The translations under genes were made by a program, and so were the position numbers. From assembly GCA_017984135.1 (NCBI GenBank), contig JAGNZZ010000013.1, positions 1 through 59,885 of the forward strand: 59,885 nucleotides of DNA, in the 5' to 3' direction. The stretch's first letter is position 1. Each line of letters begins with the position of its first letter. Positions 18,093 to 27,304 of the stretch are shown here, piece after piece. The notes under the pieces were generated by a model that did not search any database, was not told the DNA's origin, and saw only the letters and a list, made by a program, of their open reading frames with translations. The stretch is from Chitinophagales bacterium (lineage in GTDB: Bacteria > Bacteroidota > Bacteroidia > Chitinophagales > JADIYW01).

Positions 18093-18103
18093 ACATTTCG
18101 TAA

Positions 18104-19417
18104 ATGAACATGACAGACTCAAAGCAATTTATTGCATCGTACAACAGGAAAGAAAAAATAATCGGCGTTATAGGATTAGGCTATGTAGGCTTACCTATCG
18201 CTTTAGAATTGGCGAAACATTTTAAAGTTATTGGCTTCGATATCAACCCAAAACGTGTAGCGTTGATGCAGAAAAATATCGACCCAAGTAATGAACTATC
18301 AGCGTCAGCTTTTGATAATTGTGATATAGAATTTACGGCAGAAACAGAGGTTTTAAAAAATGCCTCTTTTTTTATCGTGGCAGTTCCAACTCCAGTGGAT
18401 GAACATAATGTTCCGGATTTAAAACCCTTAATTGGTGCGTCCAATACGGTTTCAAAAGTAATAAAGAAAGGTGATTTTGTAGTGTTTGAATCTACTGTTT
18501 ATCCAGGTTGCACAGAAGAAGATTGTGTGCCTATTATTGAAAATAATTCAGGATTGAAATATAAAGTAGATTTTAAAGTGGGTTATTCTCCTGAACGTAT
18601 CAATCCAGGTGACACATTGCATACGTTAACTAAAATCACAAAGATTGTTGCCGGTTGTGATGAGGAAGCACTGGAAAATATTGCCGCAGTTTATGGTACT
18701 ATCATTGAGCCAGGTGTTTTTAAAGCATCTTCAATAAAAGTGGCTGAAGCAGCGAAAGTAATCGAAAACACACAACGTGATTTAAACATCGCTTTGATGA
18801 ATGAACTTTCGCAAATATTTAATCTAATGAAAATAAACACCTACGATGTGTTAGAAGCAGCCGGAACCAAATGGAATTTCCTTAAATTTCAGCCAGGTTT
18901 AGTAGGTGGACATTGTATTGGTGTCGATCCTTATTACCTAACGTATAAATCCAATGAACTAGGTTATAAACCGCAAATTATTTTAAGTGGTAGAAATATA
19001 AATGATGGTATGCCAAACTACATCGCCAAAAAAGTAGTACAACATCTATTAAAAATTGGTAAAAATCCTTCTCAATGCAGAGCTTTAATCATGGGCGCCA
19101 CGTTTAAAGAGAATGTAACCGATATTAGAAATTCAAAAGTGTTTAACTTATTTAATGAATTAAAAGAGTTTCAAATTGATGTGGAGATGGTAGATACTTT
19201 GGCAGACAAACATGAAGTTATGGAAGAATATGGTGTGAAATTATCAGCACAACCCAACGGAAAGTATGATGCCGTTATTGTTGCTGTTGCCCACAATGCC
19301 TATAAACAATTAGATGAAAACTATTTTATTTCACTGACCAATTCAGATGCGATACTCGTAGATATTAAAAATTTATACAAAACTAAAATTGCAACTTTAA
19401 ATCATTGGACATTATAA
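18104..19417 (+). CDS. UDP-N-acetyl-D-galactosamine/glucosamine 6-dehydrogenase (TviB/WbpO type)
   Basis: A 437-residue NAD-dependent nucleotide-sugar dehydrogenase making a uronic acid precursor for surface polysaccharide. The Rossmann motif GVIGLGYVGLPIALELA is near residues 17-34. The catalytic cysteine is C271 within GGHCIGVDPYYL. Sequence character (the STVYPGCTEE, GYSPERINPGD and TKWNFLKFQPGLVGG segments) matches the TviB/WbpO/VipA branch that oxidises UDP-HexNAc rather than the UDP-glucose 6-dehydrogenase branch. Two ATGs, at 18104 and 18110, are both plausible starts. It is first in the operon with rfbB, export genes and rfbC, so its product probably ends up in the polysaccharide exported by the neighbouring proteins. 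Confidence 0.9.
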   Translation: MNMTDSKQFIASYNRKEKIIGVIGLGYVGLPIALELAKHFKVIGFDINPKRVALMQKNIDPSNELSASAFDNCDIEFTAETEVLKNASFFIVAVPTPVDEHNVPDLKPLIGASNTVSKVIKKGDFVVFESTVYPGCTEEDCVPIIENNSGLKYKVDFKVGYSPERINPGDTLHTLTKITKIVAGCDEEALENIAAVYGTIIEPGVFKASSIKVAEAAKVIENTQRDLNIALMNELSQIFNLMKINTYDVLEAAGTKWNFLKFQPGLVGGHCIGVDPYYLTYKSNELGYKPQIILSGRNINDGMPNYIAKKVVQHLLKIGKNPSQCRALIMGATFKENVTDIRNSKVFNLFNELKEFQIDVEMVDTLADKHEVMEEYGVKLSAQPNGKYDAVIVAVAHNAYKQLDENYFISLTNSDAILVDIKNLYKTKIATLNHWTL

Positions 19418-19435
19418 ATTAATTAGTTATTTTTT

Positions 19436-20488
19436 ATGAAAACAATCTTGATAACAGGTGGTGCAGGTTTTATTGGTTCTCATGTGGTAAGGCTATTTGC
19501 AAATAAATATTCTGAATATAAGATTGTAAATCTTGATAAATTAACCTATGCCGGAAATTTAGAAAATTTAAAAGATGTAGAGCAACAACCAAATTACGTT
19601 TTTGAAAAAATAGACATCGTTGATGCAGCTGCTGTTAATCGTTTATTCTCCAAATATTCGTTTGATGGCGTTATTCATTTAGCGGCAGAATCGCATGTTG
19701 ATCGTTCAATACTAAATCCATTGGAATTTATTATGACGAATGTGGTTGGCACTGTTAATTTATTAAATGCAGCAAAAGAAAGCTGGAAAGGAAACTTTGA
19801 AGATAAATTATTTTACCATGTTTCTACGGATGAAGTTTATGGTAGTTTAGGCGAAACCGGCTTTTTCACTGAAACAACTGCTTATGATCCACGTTCGCCA
19901 TATTCAGCCTCCAAAGCGAGTTCTGATCACTTCGTTCGTGCGTATGAAAATACATATCACTTGCCAATAGTTATCTCCAATTGTTCTAATAATTATGGCT
20001 CCTTTCAATTTCCAGAAAAATTAATTCCATTATTTATCAATAATATCAAAAATAATAAAGCACTTCCTGTATATGGAAAAGGAGATTACACTCGTGATTG
20101 GCTTTTTGTAGAAGATCATGCAACGGCAATTGATGTAATTTACCATAAAGGCAAAAAAGGAGAAACATATAATATTGGCGGTTTTAATGAATGGCAAAAT
20201 ATTGATTTAATTAGACTACTTTGTTCCATAATGGATAAGAAATTAAATAGAAATCAAGGCGATTCAGAAAAATTAATTTCTTATGTAACAGATAGACCAG
20301 GTCACGATAAACGTTACGCCATTGATGCCACTAAATTAAATACTGAATTAGGCTGGAAACCTTCATTGCAATTTGAAGAAGGATTAGAAAAAACAGTAGA
20401 TTGGTATTTGCAAAATGAAGATTGGTTGACACACGTAACTTCCGGTGAATATTTAAATTATTACAATAAACAATACAAATTAGCATAG
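19436..20488 (+). CDS. rfbB: dTDP-glucose 4,6-dehydratase
   Basis: A 350-residue short-chain dehydrogenase/reductase enzyme that converts dTDP-glucose to dTDP-4-keto-6-deoxyglucose. The NAD motif is GGAGFIGSHV at residues 7-16. The catalytic residues are in VSTDEVYGS near residue 128 (Thr, Asp, Glu) and in the YSASK motif near residue 157. The C-terminal RPGHDKRYAID substrate motif is near residue 296. All are intact. It follows the dehydrogenase by 18 bases and ends one base before the exporter gene. With rfbC downstream it provides dTDP-4-keto-rhamnose; rfbA and rfbD are not in the window and must lie elsewhere if dTDP-rhamnose is made. Confidence 0.96.
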   Translation: MKTILITGGAGFIGSHVVRLFANKYSEYKIVNLDKLTYAGNLENLKDVEQQPNYVFEKIDIVDAAAVNRLFSKYSFDGVIHLAAESHVDRSILNPLEFIMTNVVGTVNLLNAAKESWKGNFEDKLFYHVSTDEVYGSLGETGFFTETTAYDPRSPYSASKASSDHFVRAYENTYHLPIVISNCSNNYGSFQFPEKLIPLFINNIKNNKALPVYGKGDYTRDWLFVEDHATAIDVIYHKGKKGETYNIGGFNEWQNIDLIRLLCSIMDKKLNRNQGDSEKLISYVTDRPGHDKRYAIDATKLNTELGWKPSLQFEEGLEKTVDWYLQNEDWLTHVTSGEYLNYYNKQYKLA

Positions 20489-20489
20489 T

Positions 20490-23228
20490 ATGAACAATGC
20501 GATTAAAAAAATAACATTATGTATATTGGTATTTACTGCTTTTAAAGTAAATGCTCAATTTATTGCTCCACCATTAATTCCACCGGCAAGTGCTGACCCA
20601 ACAGTGAAGGAAATATTCAAAAAAATTGAAGATACCTTGCGCGTTAAACAAGGAGAAATAAAAGTGGAAGAAGTAAAAAAATCACAAGATTTAGCAAAAG
20701 GATTAAATCCAAGATCTAAGGATGCTGATGAACAAGAAGGTGCCATTGGAAATGCAATGAACGCCACAGAAGTAAAAGGAAATAAAAGCGAACCTGATAA
20801 ATTATTAAAAGAAGCACAAAAAGCATCTGAAACAGTTGAAAAATTAACCGCAACAGCAACACTTGAACTTCGTGAAAGATTAGATTCTGTAGATATTTAT
20901 GGATTTAATTATTTTCGCCAAAAAAATGTAAAAATATTTAATAATGCAGTAGATATTAAACCTCCAGGAAACTATATTTTAGGCGTTGGCGACCAAATCG
21001 TCGTTTCTATTTGGGGATATGCCGATTATAACCGTTTATTTTACATCGATAAAGATGGATATATCCAACAAGAAAATATTGGTAGAGTATATTTAAAAGG
21101 ATTAACACTCGACCAAGCTAAAGCATTATTACGCACTCGATTTGCTAATGCATATATGATTGATAAATCAGATTTTGATGTATCAATCAATTACTCACGC
21201 GTGATTACAATTAATGTGGTTGGTGATGTAGAAAATCCAGGCTCATATACATTTCCAGCCATCAATACCGCATATAATATATTAGCTTACGTTGGTGGTC
21301 CATCCAAATCAGGTACCATTCGTGAAATTCAAATTAAAAGAGATGGAAAAATTATTAGAAAGTTTGACTTATATAAATTCTTATTTGCACCTGAAAAACA
21401 AGATGATATATTTTTAGATAATAATGATTATGTATATGTACCTGCACAAAAAAATATAGTCAGAATAGAAGGTGCTGTAAATCGGGAAGGAAAATACGAA
21501 ATGTTGCCCAATGAAACATTCGACGATTTATTAAAATACTGTGGTAATTACAAACCGGATGCATTTACCAAAGTAATTCAGATTAGACGATTTGAAGAAA
21601 ATAAACAAATTTTAATCGACATAGATTTAGATAGTGTAAGAAATGCAAATGGAAAAATTATTTTAAAAAATGGTGACGTAATCGGCGTTCGTTCTATTCC
21701 TGAAAAAGTAAAAAACTATGTAGAAGTTTATGGTTCAGTTTTATTACCAGGAAGGTATCAATGGAACGAAGGTGATAGAATAATTGATTTATTAAATAAA
21801 GCACAAGGTTTAAAAGAAGATGCTTATTTAGACGAAGCTTACCTTGTACGTACAAATTACGACGATTTTAGAAAACACTCATTTAAAATTAATTTAAATA
21901 ATGTGCTTGCAGATCCATCTTCTGAAGATAATATGCTACTCACTTTTAGAGACGTTTTTGAAATATATTCAAAGACAGATTTCTTTGATAAATTTGATAT
22001 AGAAGTGAAAGGTGAAGTGAGGAAACCACGAAAATTTGAATCCGAAAAAGGAATGTCTTTGCGAGATGCCTTAATCATGTGTAATGGATTGAAGGAAGAA
22101 GCTTTACTTGATAAAATAATTATCTATCGTGTCAATGACGACCTGACTGAAAAATTAATCTCTTTTAAAATTGACACCACCAACAATTTTGAAGCGTTAG
22201 ATACCTTTAAATTAAAAAAACGAGATAAAATCTATGTGCTTAAAGATTTACGTAGAATTGATAAATATTATATAGAAGTAAATGGAATGGTTCGTAAAAA
22301 CGATACCTTTCCGTACATGGAAGGCATGACCTTGGCAGATGCAATTATTTTGGCGCAAGGCTTTAAAATGGAAGCAGCTTCAAATAGAATTGAAATTGCT
22401 AGAATTGCCAACTATGATAAAGCCATTTCTCAATCGGTACCTACACAAGTAACTATTTTAAATTATAGTGTAAGTAAAAACGTAGGAAAAGATCCAGTGG
22501 CCAATTCAATTAAACTTCAACCTTACGATCAGGTTTATGTTCGACCAACACCTGAATTTGAATATCAATTTAAAGTAACATTAAAAGGGGAAGTATTATA
22601 TCCAGGACAATATGTACTGACTTCTAAAGATGAACGATTAGCTTCATTAATAGAACGTGCCGGCGGATTATCCCGATTTGCTTTTGCAGATGGCGCTAAA
22701 CTTACACGAGAAGAAAATGGCATAGGATATATTTTAACAGACTTAGGAAAAGCATTGAAAAGTAAATCCTCAAAATTCAACTACATATTAAAAGCTGGAG
22801 ATGTAATCGAGATTCCTGCAGTAAAAGATTTAGTGGCCATTCGTGGCGCATTCAATTATCCGAATGAAAGTAAACCTGAAAATTTATATGTGCCCTATAC
22901 AGAAGGAAAAGATGCTAAATTTTATATTTATAAATATGCAGCCGGCTTTAGCGATACTGCTTACAAACGTAAAACTTATGTCATTCGACCAAATGGTCAA
23001 GTATTAAGTACACATCGCTCTATGTTTGGACCCAATTATCCAAAAGTAGAAAAAGGTGCTGTTATTGTGGTGCCTTCAAAACCCGAAAAAGTTAAACGCA
23101 AACGAAATGGAATTTCAGCAGATACTGGTCAAAAACTACAAAAAGTATTTACAGGTACTATCGGTGCAATTTCATCCGTACTAACGCTCTATTTATTATA
23201 TCTTACTGTGAAAAATACATCTAAGTAA
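20490..23228 (+). CDS. SLBB-domain polysaccharide export protein (Wza-like, long form)
   Basis: A 912-residue secreted protein. It has an N-terminal signal (cleavage near VNAQ, residue 22), a linker to about residue 140, then the polysaccharide export domain starting IKPPGNYILGVGDQIVVSIWG near residues 155-175. A long series of SLBB/beta-grasp units follows (for example INVVGDVENPGSYTF, VRIEGAVNREGKYEM, VEVYGSVLLPGRYQW, IEVKGEVRKPRKF, IEVNGMVRKNDTF, VTLKGEVLYPGQY), at least six repeats against two or three in E. coli Wza. The C-terminal 40 residues contain a hydrophobic helix (GTIGAISSVLTLYLLYL) for membrane insertion. No lipobox is seen. It should form the outer channel with the Wzz-like protein whose ATG overlaps its stop codon by one base (TAATG). 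Confidence 0.92.
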   Translation: MNNAIKKITLCILVFTAFKVNAQFIAPPLIPPASADPTVKEIFKKIEDTLRVKQGEIKVEEVKKSQDLAKGLNPRSKDADEQEGAIGNAMNATEVKGNKSEPDKLLKEAQKASETVEKLTATATLELRERLDSVDIYGFNYFRQKNVKIFNNAVDIKPPGNYILGVGDQIVVSIWGYADYNRLFYIDKDGYIQQENIGRVYLKGLTLDQAKALLRTRFANAYMIDKSDFDVSINYSRVITINVVGDVENPGSYTFPAINTAYNILAYVGGPSKSGTIREIQIKRDGKIIRKFDLYKFLFAPEKQDDIFLDNNDYVYVPAQKNIVRIEGAVNREGKYEMLPNETFDDLLKYCGNYKPDAFTKVIQIRRFEENKQILIDIDLDSVRNANGKIILKNGDVIGVRSIPEKVKNYVEVYGSVLLPGRYQWNEGDRIIDLLNKAQGLKEDAYLDEAYLVRTNYDDFRKHSFKINLNNVLADPSSEDNMLLTFRDVFEIYSKTDFFDKFDIEVKGEVRKPRKFESEKGMSLRDALIMCNGLKEEALLDKIIIYRVNDDLTEKLISFKIDTTNNFEALDTFKLKKRDKIYVLKDLRRIDKYYIEVNGMVRKNDTFPYMEGMTLADAIILAQGFKMEAASNRIEIARIANYDKAISQSVPTQVTILNYSVSKNVGKDPVANSIKLQPYDQVYVRPTPEFEYQFKVTLKGEVLYPGQYVLTSKDERLASLIERAGGLSRFAFADGAKLTREENGIGYILTDLGKALKSKSSKFNYILKAGDVIEIPAVKDLVAIRGAFNYPNESKPENLYVPYTEGKDAKFYIYKYAAGFSDTAYKRKTYVIRPNGQVLSTHRSMFGPNYPKVEKGAVIVVPSKPEKVKRKRNGISADTGQKLQKVFTGTIGAISSVLTLYLLYLTVKNTSK

Positions 23229-24340
23229 TGGCATTGGAAGAAAAAGAGAATATAGAACAAACTACAAACACTACTGAAGAACAAGTAGATTCAACAGAAC
23301 AAAACGAAAATTCCGTTTCTTCTGATCAAGGACTTGTGCAGGTTTTGAAAGTGGGAAAAGAGTTAATAGGCATTACTAAAAAATTTGCTTTACTCTTTGT
23401 TATTCCAATCATTCTCACAGGATTATATGGTTTTTATGAAGGTAAAAAAGAAAAACCAACCTATACCGCAAAAATTACCTTTTTCCTTTCAGAAGAACGA
23501 CCACAAATTCCCGGATTTGGTGGCGGAAATTTTTCTAACTTACTTCAAACCACCAATGCAAGTTTTGGTAATCCTAAAAAATTGAAAGAATATTCATTCA
23601 CAGAAAAAGTGTGTGCCAAACTGATATTTAAAAAATTTGTTTTTAGAGGAAGAGAAGATTATTTAGCCAATCATTATCTACGCTTAAATTCAGGTTATAC
23701 TAGCAGCTATTTTACAGATTTTACTTCAGTTAGAGATATGAGTATTCCTGATTACCTCGTATTTAAAAAAATATTAACCAACTTGAAAAAGATTGTCTCC
23801 ATTGATTATAATGAAGCAGAAATTTATTCAATTACCATAACATCAGGCGATGAAGAATTTGCAAAATTACTATGCGAAGCGTTTTATGATAACCTGACAG
23901 ATTATTACGTGGAACGTGCTACCAAAAAAGCAAAAATTACAGTGGATTTCTTAGAAGAAAAACTTGCCATGGTAAAAGCGCAATTAGAAAATTCAGAATT
24001 TAATTTAGCCGATTATAAAGATAGAGCCAATAACTTGGTTACTTTTAAAGCAGATTTAAATGAAACTCGTTATTTACGAAATAAAGGATTATTAGAAGCT
24101 CTTTATGCGGAAACAGCTCGAGGATTAGAAGCCTCTAAAACCAACTACGCATCTATAATGCCACTTTTCCAAACTATAGATGAACCTCATTTGCCTTTAT
24201 TAAAAAATGTAGTTTCTACACGCAAACAATTTTTAATGTTTATGTTTATCGGTGTATTTATTGATATAATTGCTATTGCGGTTATCTACATTAGACGTCA
24301 TTTCTGGGCAGATATTAAACAAACCATCAAAAGCGCATAA
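23228..24340 (+). CDS. Wzz-like polysaccharide co-polymerase / chain-length determinant
   Basis: A 370-residue inner-membrane protein of the Wzz type, regulating polysaccharide chain length and linking polymerisation to export. After an acidic cytoplasmic N terminus (residues 1-45) there is a first membrane helix (FALLFVIPIILTGLYGF, about 53-70). A periplasmic helical domain with YTAKITFFLSEERP and a coiled-coil region AKITVDFLEEKLAMVKAQLE near residue 235 follow, then a second helix (FLMFMFIGVFIDIIAIAVIYI, about 335-355). It lacks the C-terminal tyrosine kinase domain found in many long relatives. Its start overlaps the exporter stop, showing translational coupling. Confidence 0.88.
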   Translation: MALEEKENIEQTTNTTEEQVDSTEQNENSVSSDQGLVQVLKVGKELIGITKKFALLFVIPIILTGLYGFYEGKKEKPTYTAKITFFLSEERPQIPGFGGGNFSNLLQTTNASFGNPKKLKEYSFTEKVCAKLIFKKFVFRGREDYLANHYLRLNSGYTSSYFTDFTSVRDMSIPDYLVFKKILTNLKKIVSIDYNEAEIYSITITSGDEEFAKLLCEAFYDNLTDYYVERATKKAKITVDFLEEKLAMVKAQLENSEFNLADYKDRANNLVTFKADLNETRYLRNKGLLEALYAETARGLEASKTNYASIMPLFQTIDEPHLPLLKNVVSTRKQFLMFMFIGVFIDIIAIAVIYIRRHFWADIKQTIKSA

Positions 24341-24354
24341 TTCTTAAATTTTTT

Positions 24355-24912
24355 ATGGAAATAATTTCAACGCCACTTCAAGATGCTTATATATTAAAAC
24401 CTACTGTTTTTGCCGATAACCGTGGCTTTTTTTATGAAAGTTTTAATGCAAAAATAATAGAAGAAAATCAGCTTCATTATAACTTTATTCAAGATAATCA
24501 TTCTAAATCATCGTATGGTGTTCTAAGAGGTTTGCATTACCAAAACGACCCACACGCACAAGCCAAGTTAGTACGTGTTGTACAAGGAAAAGTACTAGAT
24601 GTAATTGTAGATGTACGCAAAGGTTCACCCACATTTTTGAAACATTATTCTTTAGAATTATCAGCAGAAAATAAATTGCAATTATTGATTCCTCGCGGAT
24701 TTGCACACGGATTTGTGGTCCTTTCGGATACCTGTGAGTTTTTGTATAAATGTGATAGTTATTACAATAAAGCGTCAGAAGGTGGCATCGCCTACAATGA
24801 CTCAACTTTAAATATTGATTGGCAAATTCCGACAAATGACATCATCCTAAGTGAAAAAGATATCCAAAATCCATCCATCCAAGAAGCTAATTTTAATTTT
24901 ATTTATTCATAA
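24355..24912 (+). CDS. rfbC: dTDP-4-dehydrorhamnose 3,5-epimerase
   Basis: A 185-residue cupin-fold epimerase acting after RfbB in dTDP-rhamnose synthesis. The family motifs are present: DNRGFFYESF near residue 21, QDNHSKSSYGVLRGLHYQ near residues 46-64 with the catalytic His, VRVVQGKVLDVIVDVRKGSPT near residues 73-93, and IPRGFAHGF near residue 115. Length is standard. It lies 14 bases after the Wzz-like gene, and the next gene starts directly after its stop. Placement of an epimerase after the export genes, away from rfbB, suggests the operon is a rearranged core of a larger polysaccharide locus. Confidence 0.96.
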   Translation: MEIISTPLQDAYILKPTVFADNRGFFYESFNAKIIEENQLHYNFIQDNHSKSSYGVLRGLHYQNDPHAQAKLVRVVQGKVLDVIVDVRKGSPTFLKHYSLELSAENKLQLLIPRGFAHGFVVLSDTCEFLYKCDSYYNKASEGGIAYNDSTLNIDWQIPTNDIILSEKDIQNPSIQEANFNFIYS

Positions 24913-25680
24913 ATGATACAACAACTCATCGATATCTCCATTAAAGCTGGAAATGCTATTCTTGAAATATATAAACAAGATTTTAATGTAGAATTAAAAA
25001 GTGATAATTCGCCCTTAACAATTGCCGATAAAATGGCGAATGAAATCATTGTCGATGGTTTGAAAAAAATCGATTCCTCGATTCCGATTATTTCCGAAGA
25101 AACAAAACTGACTTCCTATGATGAACGCGTTCATTGGACTTCTTGCTGGATGGTAGATCCATTAGATGGCACCAAAGAATTTATTAAAAAAAATGGTGAA
25201 TTTACAGTTAACATTGCACTCATAAAAAATGGTATTCCTGTTTTGGGAATTGTACACGTGCCTGCTCAACAAATTACCTATTTTGCTGCTCTCGGTAAAG
25301 GCAGCTTTAAAATTGAAAATAATATACAGCTTCCTTTGACTATTCGCAAATTAGCGAACGATGGTATTTTGAAAATTGTAGGCTCTCGTTCCCACCAAAC
25401 GCCTGAATTACTCGAATATGTTGAACAACAGAAATCGAAATTTACCAATGTAGAATTTGTTGCAGCCGGAAGTTCTCTAAAATTTTGTTTATTGGCAGAA
25501 GGAAAAGCCGATGTATATCCACGCTTAGGGCCAACGATGGAATGGGATACTTGTGCCGGGCAAATTGTGGCAAGTGAAGCTGGCGCCCAAGTTTTATGCT
25601 TCGAAACAAACGAACCGCTTTTATACAATAAAGAAAATTTATTGAATCCGTTTTTTATTGTAAAAAATCCAGAATTGTAA
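24913..25680 (+). CDS. cysQ: 3'(2'),5'-bisphosphate nucleotidase
   Basis: A 255-residue inositol-monophosphatase-fold phosphatase that removes the 3'-phosphate of PAP or PAPS, relieving by-product inhibition in sulfate assimilation or sulfotransfer. Metal-binding residues are visible in SPLTIADKMANE near residue 33, the ISEETKL Glu pair near residue 60, VDPLDGTKEF near residue 82 and EWDTCAGQIVASEAGAQV near residue 210. All are intact. It begins immediately after the rfbC stop codon (zero gap), so it is the last gene of the polysaccharide operon. CysQ is often found beside polysaccharide genes in this phylum; a link to sulfated glycans would be speculation without a sulfotransferase, and none is visible here. 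Confidence 0.93.
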   Translation: MIQQLIDISIKAGNAILEIYKQDFNVELKSDNSPLTIADKMANEIIVDGLKKIDSSIPIISEETKLTSYDERVHWTSCWMVDPLDGTKEFIKKNGEFTVNIALIKNGIPVLGIVHVPAQQITYFAALGKGSFKIENNIQLPLTIRKLANDGILKIVGSRSHQTPELLEYVEQQKSKFTNVEFVAAGSSLKFCLLAEGKADVYPRLGPTMEWDTCAGQIVASEAGAQVLCFETNEPLLYNKENLLNPFFIVKNPEL

Positions 25681-25681
25681 A

Positions 25682-26593
25682 CTAAAACGCACCCAATTCT
25701 AAACTCGATTTCTTAGCGTAAAATTCTGATTTCGCCGCACTCAATGTATTTTGCAATAGTGAGGCAACGGTCATCAATCCCACACCACCTGGAACCGGCG
25801 AAATATAGGAACATTTTTTACTGACCATTTCAAAATCTACATCGCCAAATAATTTATATCCCGATTTTTTGCTGGCATCTTCCACGCGTGTAATACCAAC
25901 ATCTATCACTACAGCACCTTTTTTTACCATATCGGCAGTTAGAAACTTAGGCTTGCCTAAAGCAGCTATAATAATATCCGCTTTTAAGGTATATTCAGCT
26001 AAATCGTTTGTTTTGCTATGGCAAATGGTAACCGTACAATTTCCAGGTTTACTTCGACGTTGCATCAATAAACTCATCGGTAAGCCTACAATATTGCTTC
26101 GCCCAATCACTACACAATGCTTGCCTTCCGTTTCAATATTATACCGATTCAGCATTTCTAAAATTCCTTTCGGTGTTGCAGAAACATAACTTGGCAAGTT
26201 TAAGGTCATTCTACCTACATTCATTGGATGAAAACCATCTACATCTTTTTCAGGAGCAATCGCTAATATAACTTTCTCTTCATCAATATGCCGTGGCAAT
26301 GGCAATTGTACAATAAATCCATCTATGGCATCATCATTATTCAAGTTGTTAATTTGAGAAATTAATTCATGTTGGGTAATGTCTTGTTTTAATCGGACTA
26401 AAGTAGATTTAAAACCAACTTCTTCACAAGATTTCACTTTGCTGCTTACATACGTCTGGCTCGCACCATCATTGCCCACTAGAATAGCGGCTAAATGAGG
26501 TGCACGCTTGCCGCTTAATACCATTTTTTTTACTTCCTCTGCAATTTCTAATTTGATCTCTGCAGCTAATTTTTTCCCATCTAATAATTGCAT
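25682..26593 (-). CDS. folD: Bifunctional methylenetetrahydrofolate dehydrogenase/cyclohydrolase
   Basis: A 303-residue enzyme that interconverts methylene-THF, methenyl-THF and 10-formyl-THF in the cytoplasm. The catalytic [14 protein letters not shown] segment with the Lys is near residue 50. [14 protein letters not shown] is near residue 92, [12 protein letters not shown] near residue 115, the NADP-binding GRSNIVGLP near residue 163, and [16 protein letters not shown] near residue 264. All are intact. The stop is one base from the cysQ stop (convergent). A TATTTTTG element lies 15 bases before the ATG, back to back with the udk promoter. Confidence 0.97.
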   Translation of the reverse strand: MQLLDGKKLAAEIKLEIAEEVKKMVLSGKRAPHLAAILVGNDGASQTYVSSKVKSCEEVGFKSTLVRLKQDITQHELISQINNLNNDDAIDGFIVQLPLPRHIDEEKVILAIAPEKDVDGFHPMNVGRMTLNLPSYVSATPKGILEMLNRYNIETEGKHCVVIGRSNIVGLPMSLLMQRRSKPGNCTVTICHSKTNDLAEYTLKADIIIAALGKPKFLTADMVKKGAVVIDVGITRVEDASKKSGYKLFGDVDFEMVSKKCSYISPVPGGVGLMTVASLLQNTLSAAKSEFYAKKSSLELGAF

Positions 26594-26608
26594 GCTTAAA
26601 ATTTACTA

Positions 26609-26616
26609 CAAAAATA
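26609..26616 (-). promoter_or_regulatory. Bacteroidota -7 element TATTTTTG before folD
   Basis: An exact TAnnTTTG on the minus strand, 15 bases before the folD ATG. It lies 21 bases from the oppositely oriented udk element. Confidence 0.62.
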
Positions 26617-26637
26617 GGTAAGATAAAATCGTTTCAT

Positions 26638-26645
26638 TAGTTTTG
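26638..26645 (+). promoter_or_regulatory. Bacteroidota -7 element TAGTTTTG before udk
   Basis: An exact TAnnTTTG whose last three bases form the in-frame TTG at 26643. This shows the TTG is promoter sequence and that translation starts at the ATG 21 bases further on. Confidence 0.62.
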
Positions 26646-26666
26646 AGTAATATTTTTTTAAACAAC

Positions 26667-27299
26667 ATGAACAACAAACCATTTATAATTGGAATATCAG
26701 GTGGAAGTGGAAGCGGAAAAACGACATTCGTGAAAGAATTATCAAGTAGATTTTCTGAAACTCAAGTTTGTATTTTAAGTCAAGATAATTATTACAAACC
26801 AAGAGAGGAACAATTTATAGATGAAAATGGAGAAAAAAATTTTGATTTACCAGAATCCTTTAAAGAAAATGAATACCATCAAGATGTTTTAAAATTAGTA
26901 AAAGGTGATGATGTTATACTTAAAGAATACACTTACAACAATCCGTTGGCAGCACCTAAATTAATTACTTATAAAACGGCACCTATCATCATTATTGAAG
27001 GAATCTTTATCTATCATTTTAAATTAGTGTCAGATTTAATGGATTTTAAAATTTTTATTGATGCCGATGAACATATTAAACTTATTCGACGTATCCAACG
27101 GGATAGAACAGAACGAAATTATCCAATTGAAGACGTGTTGTACAGATATCAACATCATGTATTTCCGGCTTACCAAAAATATATTTTACCCTATAAACCA
27201 TCTTGTGATATAGTGGTCAATAATAATGTAAATTTTGATAACGCACTCAATTCCGTTAATTTATTTATCAAGGAAAAATTAGAAACAAAAGCGAAATAA
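26667..27299 (+). CDS. udk: Uridine kinase
   Basis: A 210-residue P-loop kinase that phosphorylates uridine and cytidine for pyrimidine salvage. The Walker A motif GISGGSGSGKTTF is at residues 7-19. LSQDNYYKP is near residue 37 (substrate-binding Asp and Tyr), IIIEGIFIYH near residue 108 and RRIQRDRTERNYP near residue 140 (lid arginines). An in-frame TTG eight codons upstream is part of the promoter element, so the ATG at 26667 is used. It is convergent with the MBL hydrolase gene, whose stop is five bases away. It is monocistronic. Confidence 0.95.
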   Translation: MNNKPFIIGISGGSGSGKTTFVKELSSRFSETQVCILSQDNYYKPREEQFIDENGEKNFDLPESFKENEYHQDVLKLVKGDDVILKEYTYNNPLAAPKLITYKTAPIIIIEGIFIYHFKLVSDLMDFKIFIDADEHIKLIRRIQRDRTERNYPIEDVLYRYQHHVFPAYQKYILPYKPSCDIVVNNNVNFDNALNSVNLFIKEKLETKAK

Positions 27300-27304
27300 T
27301 CTAC

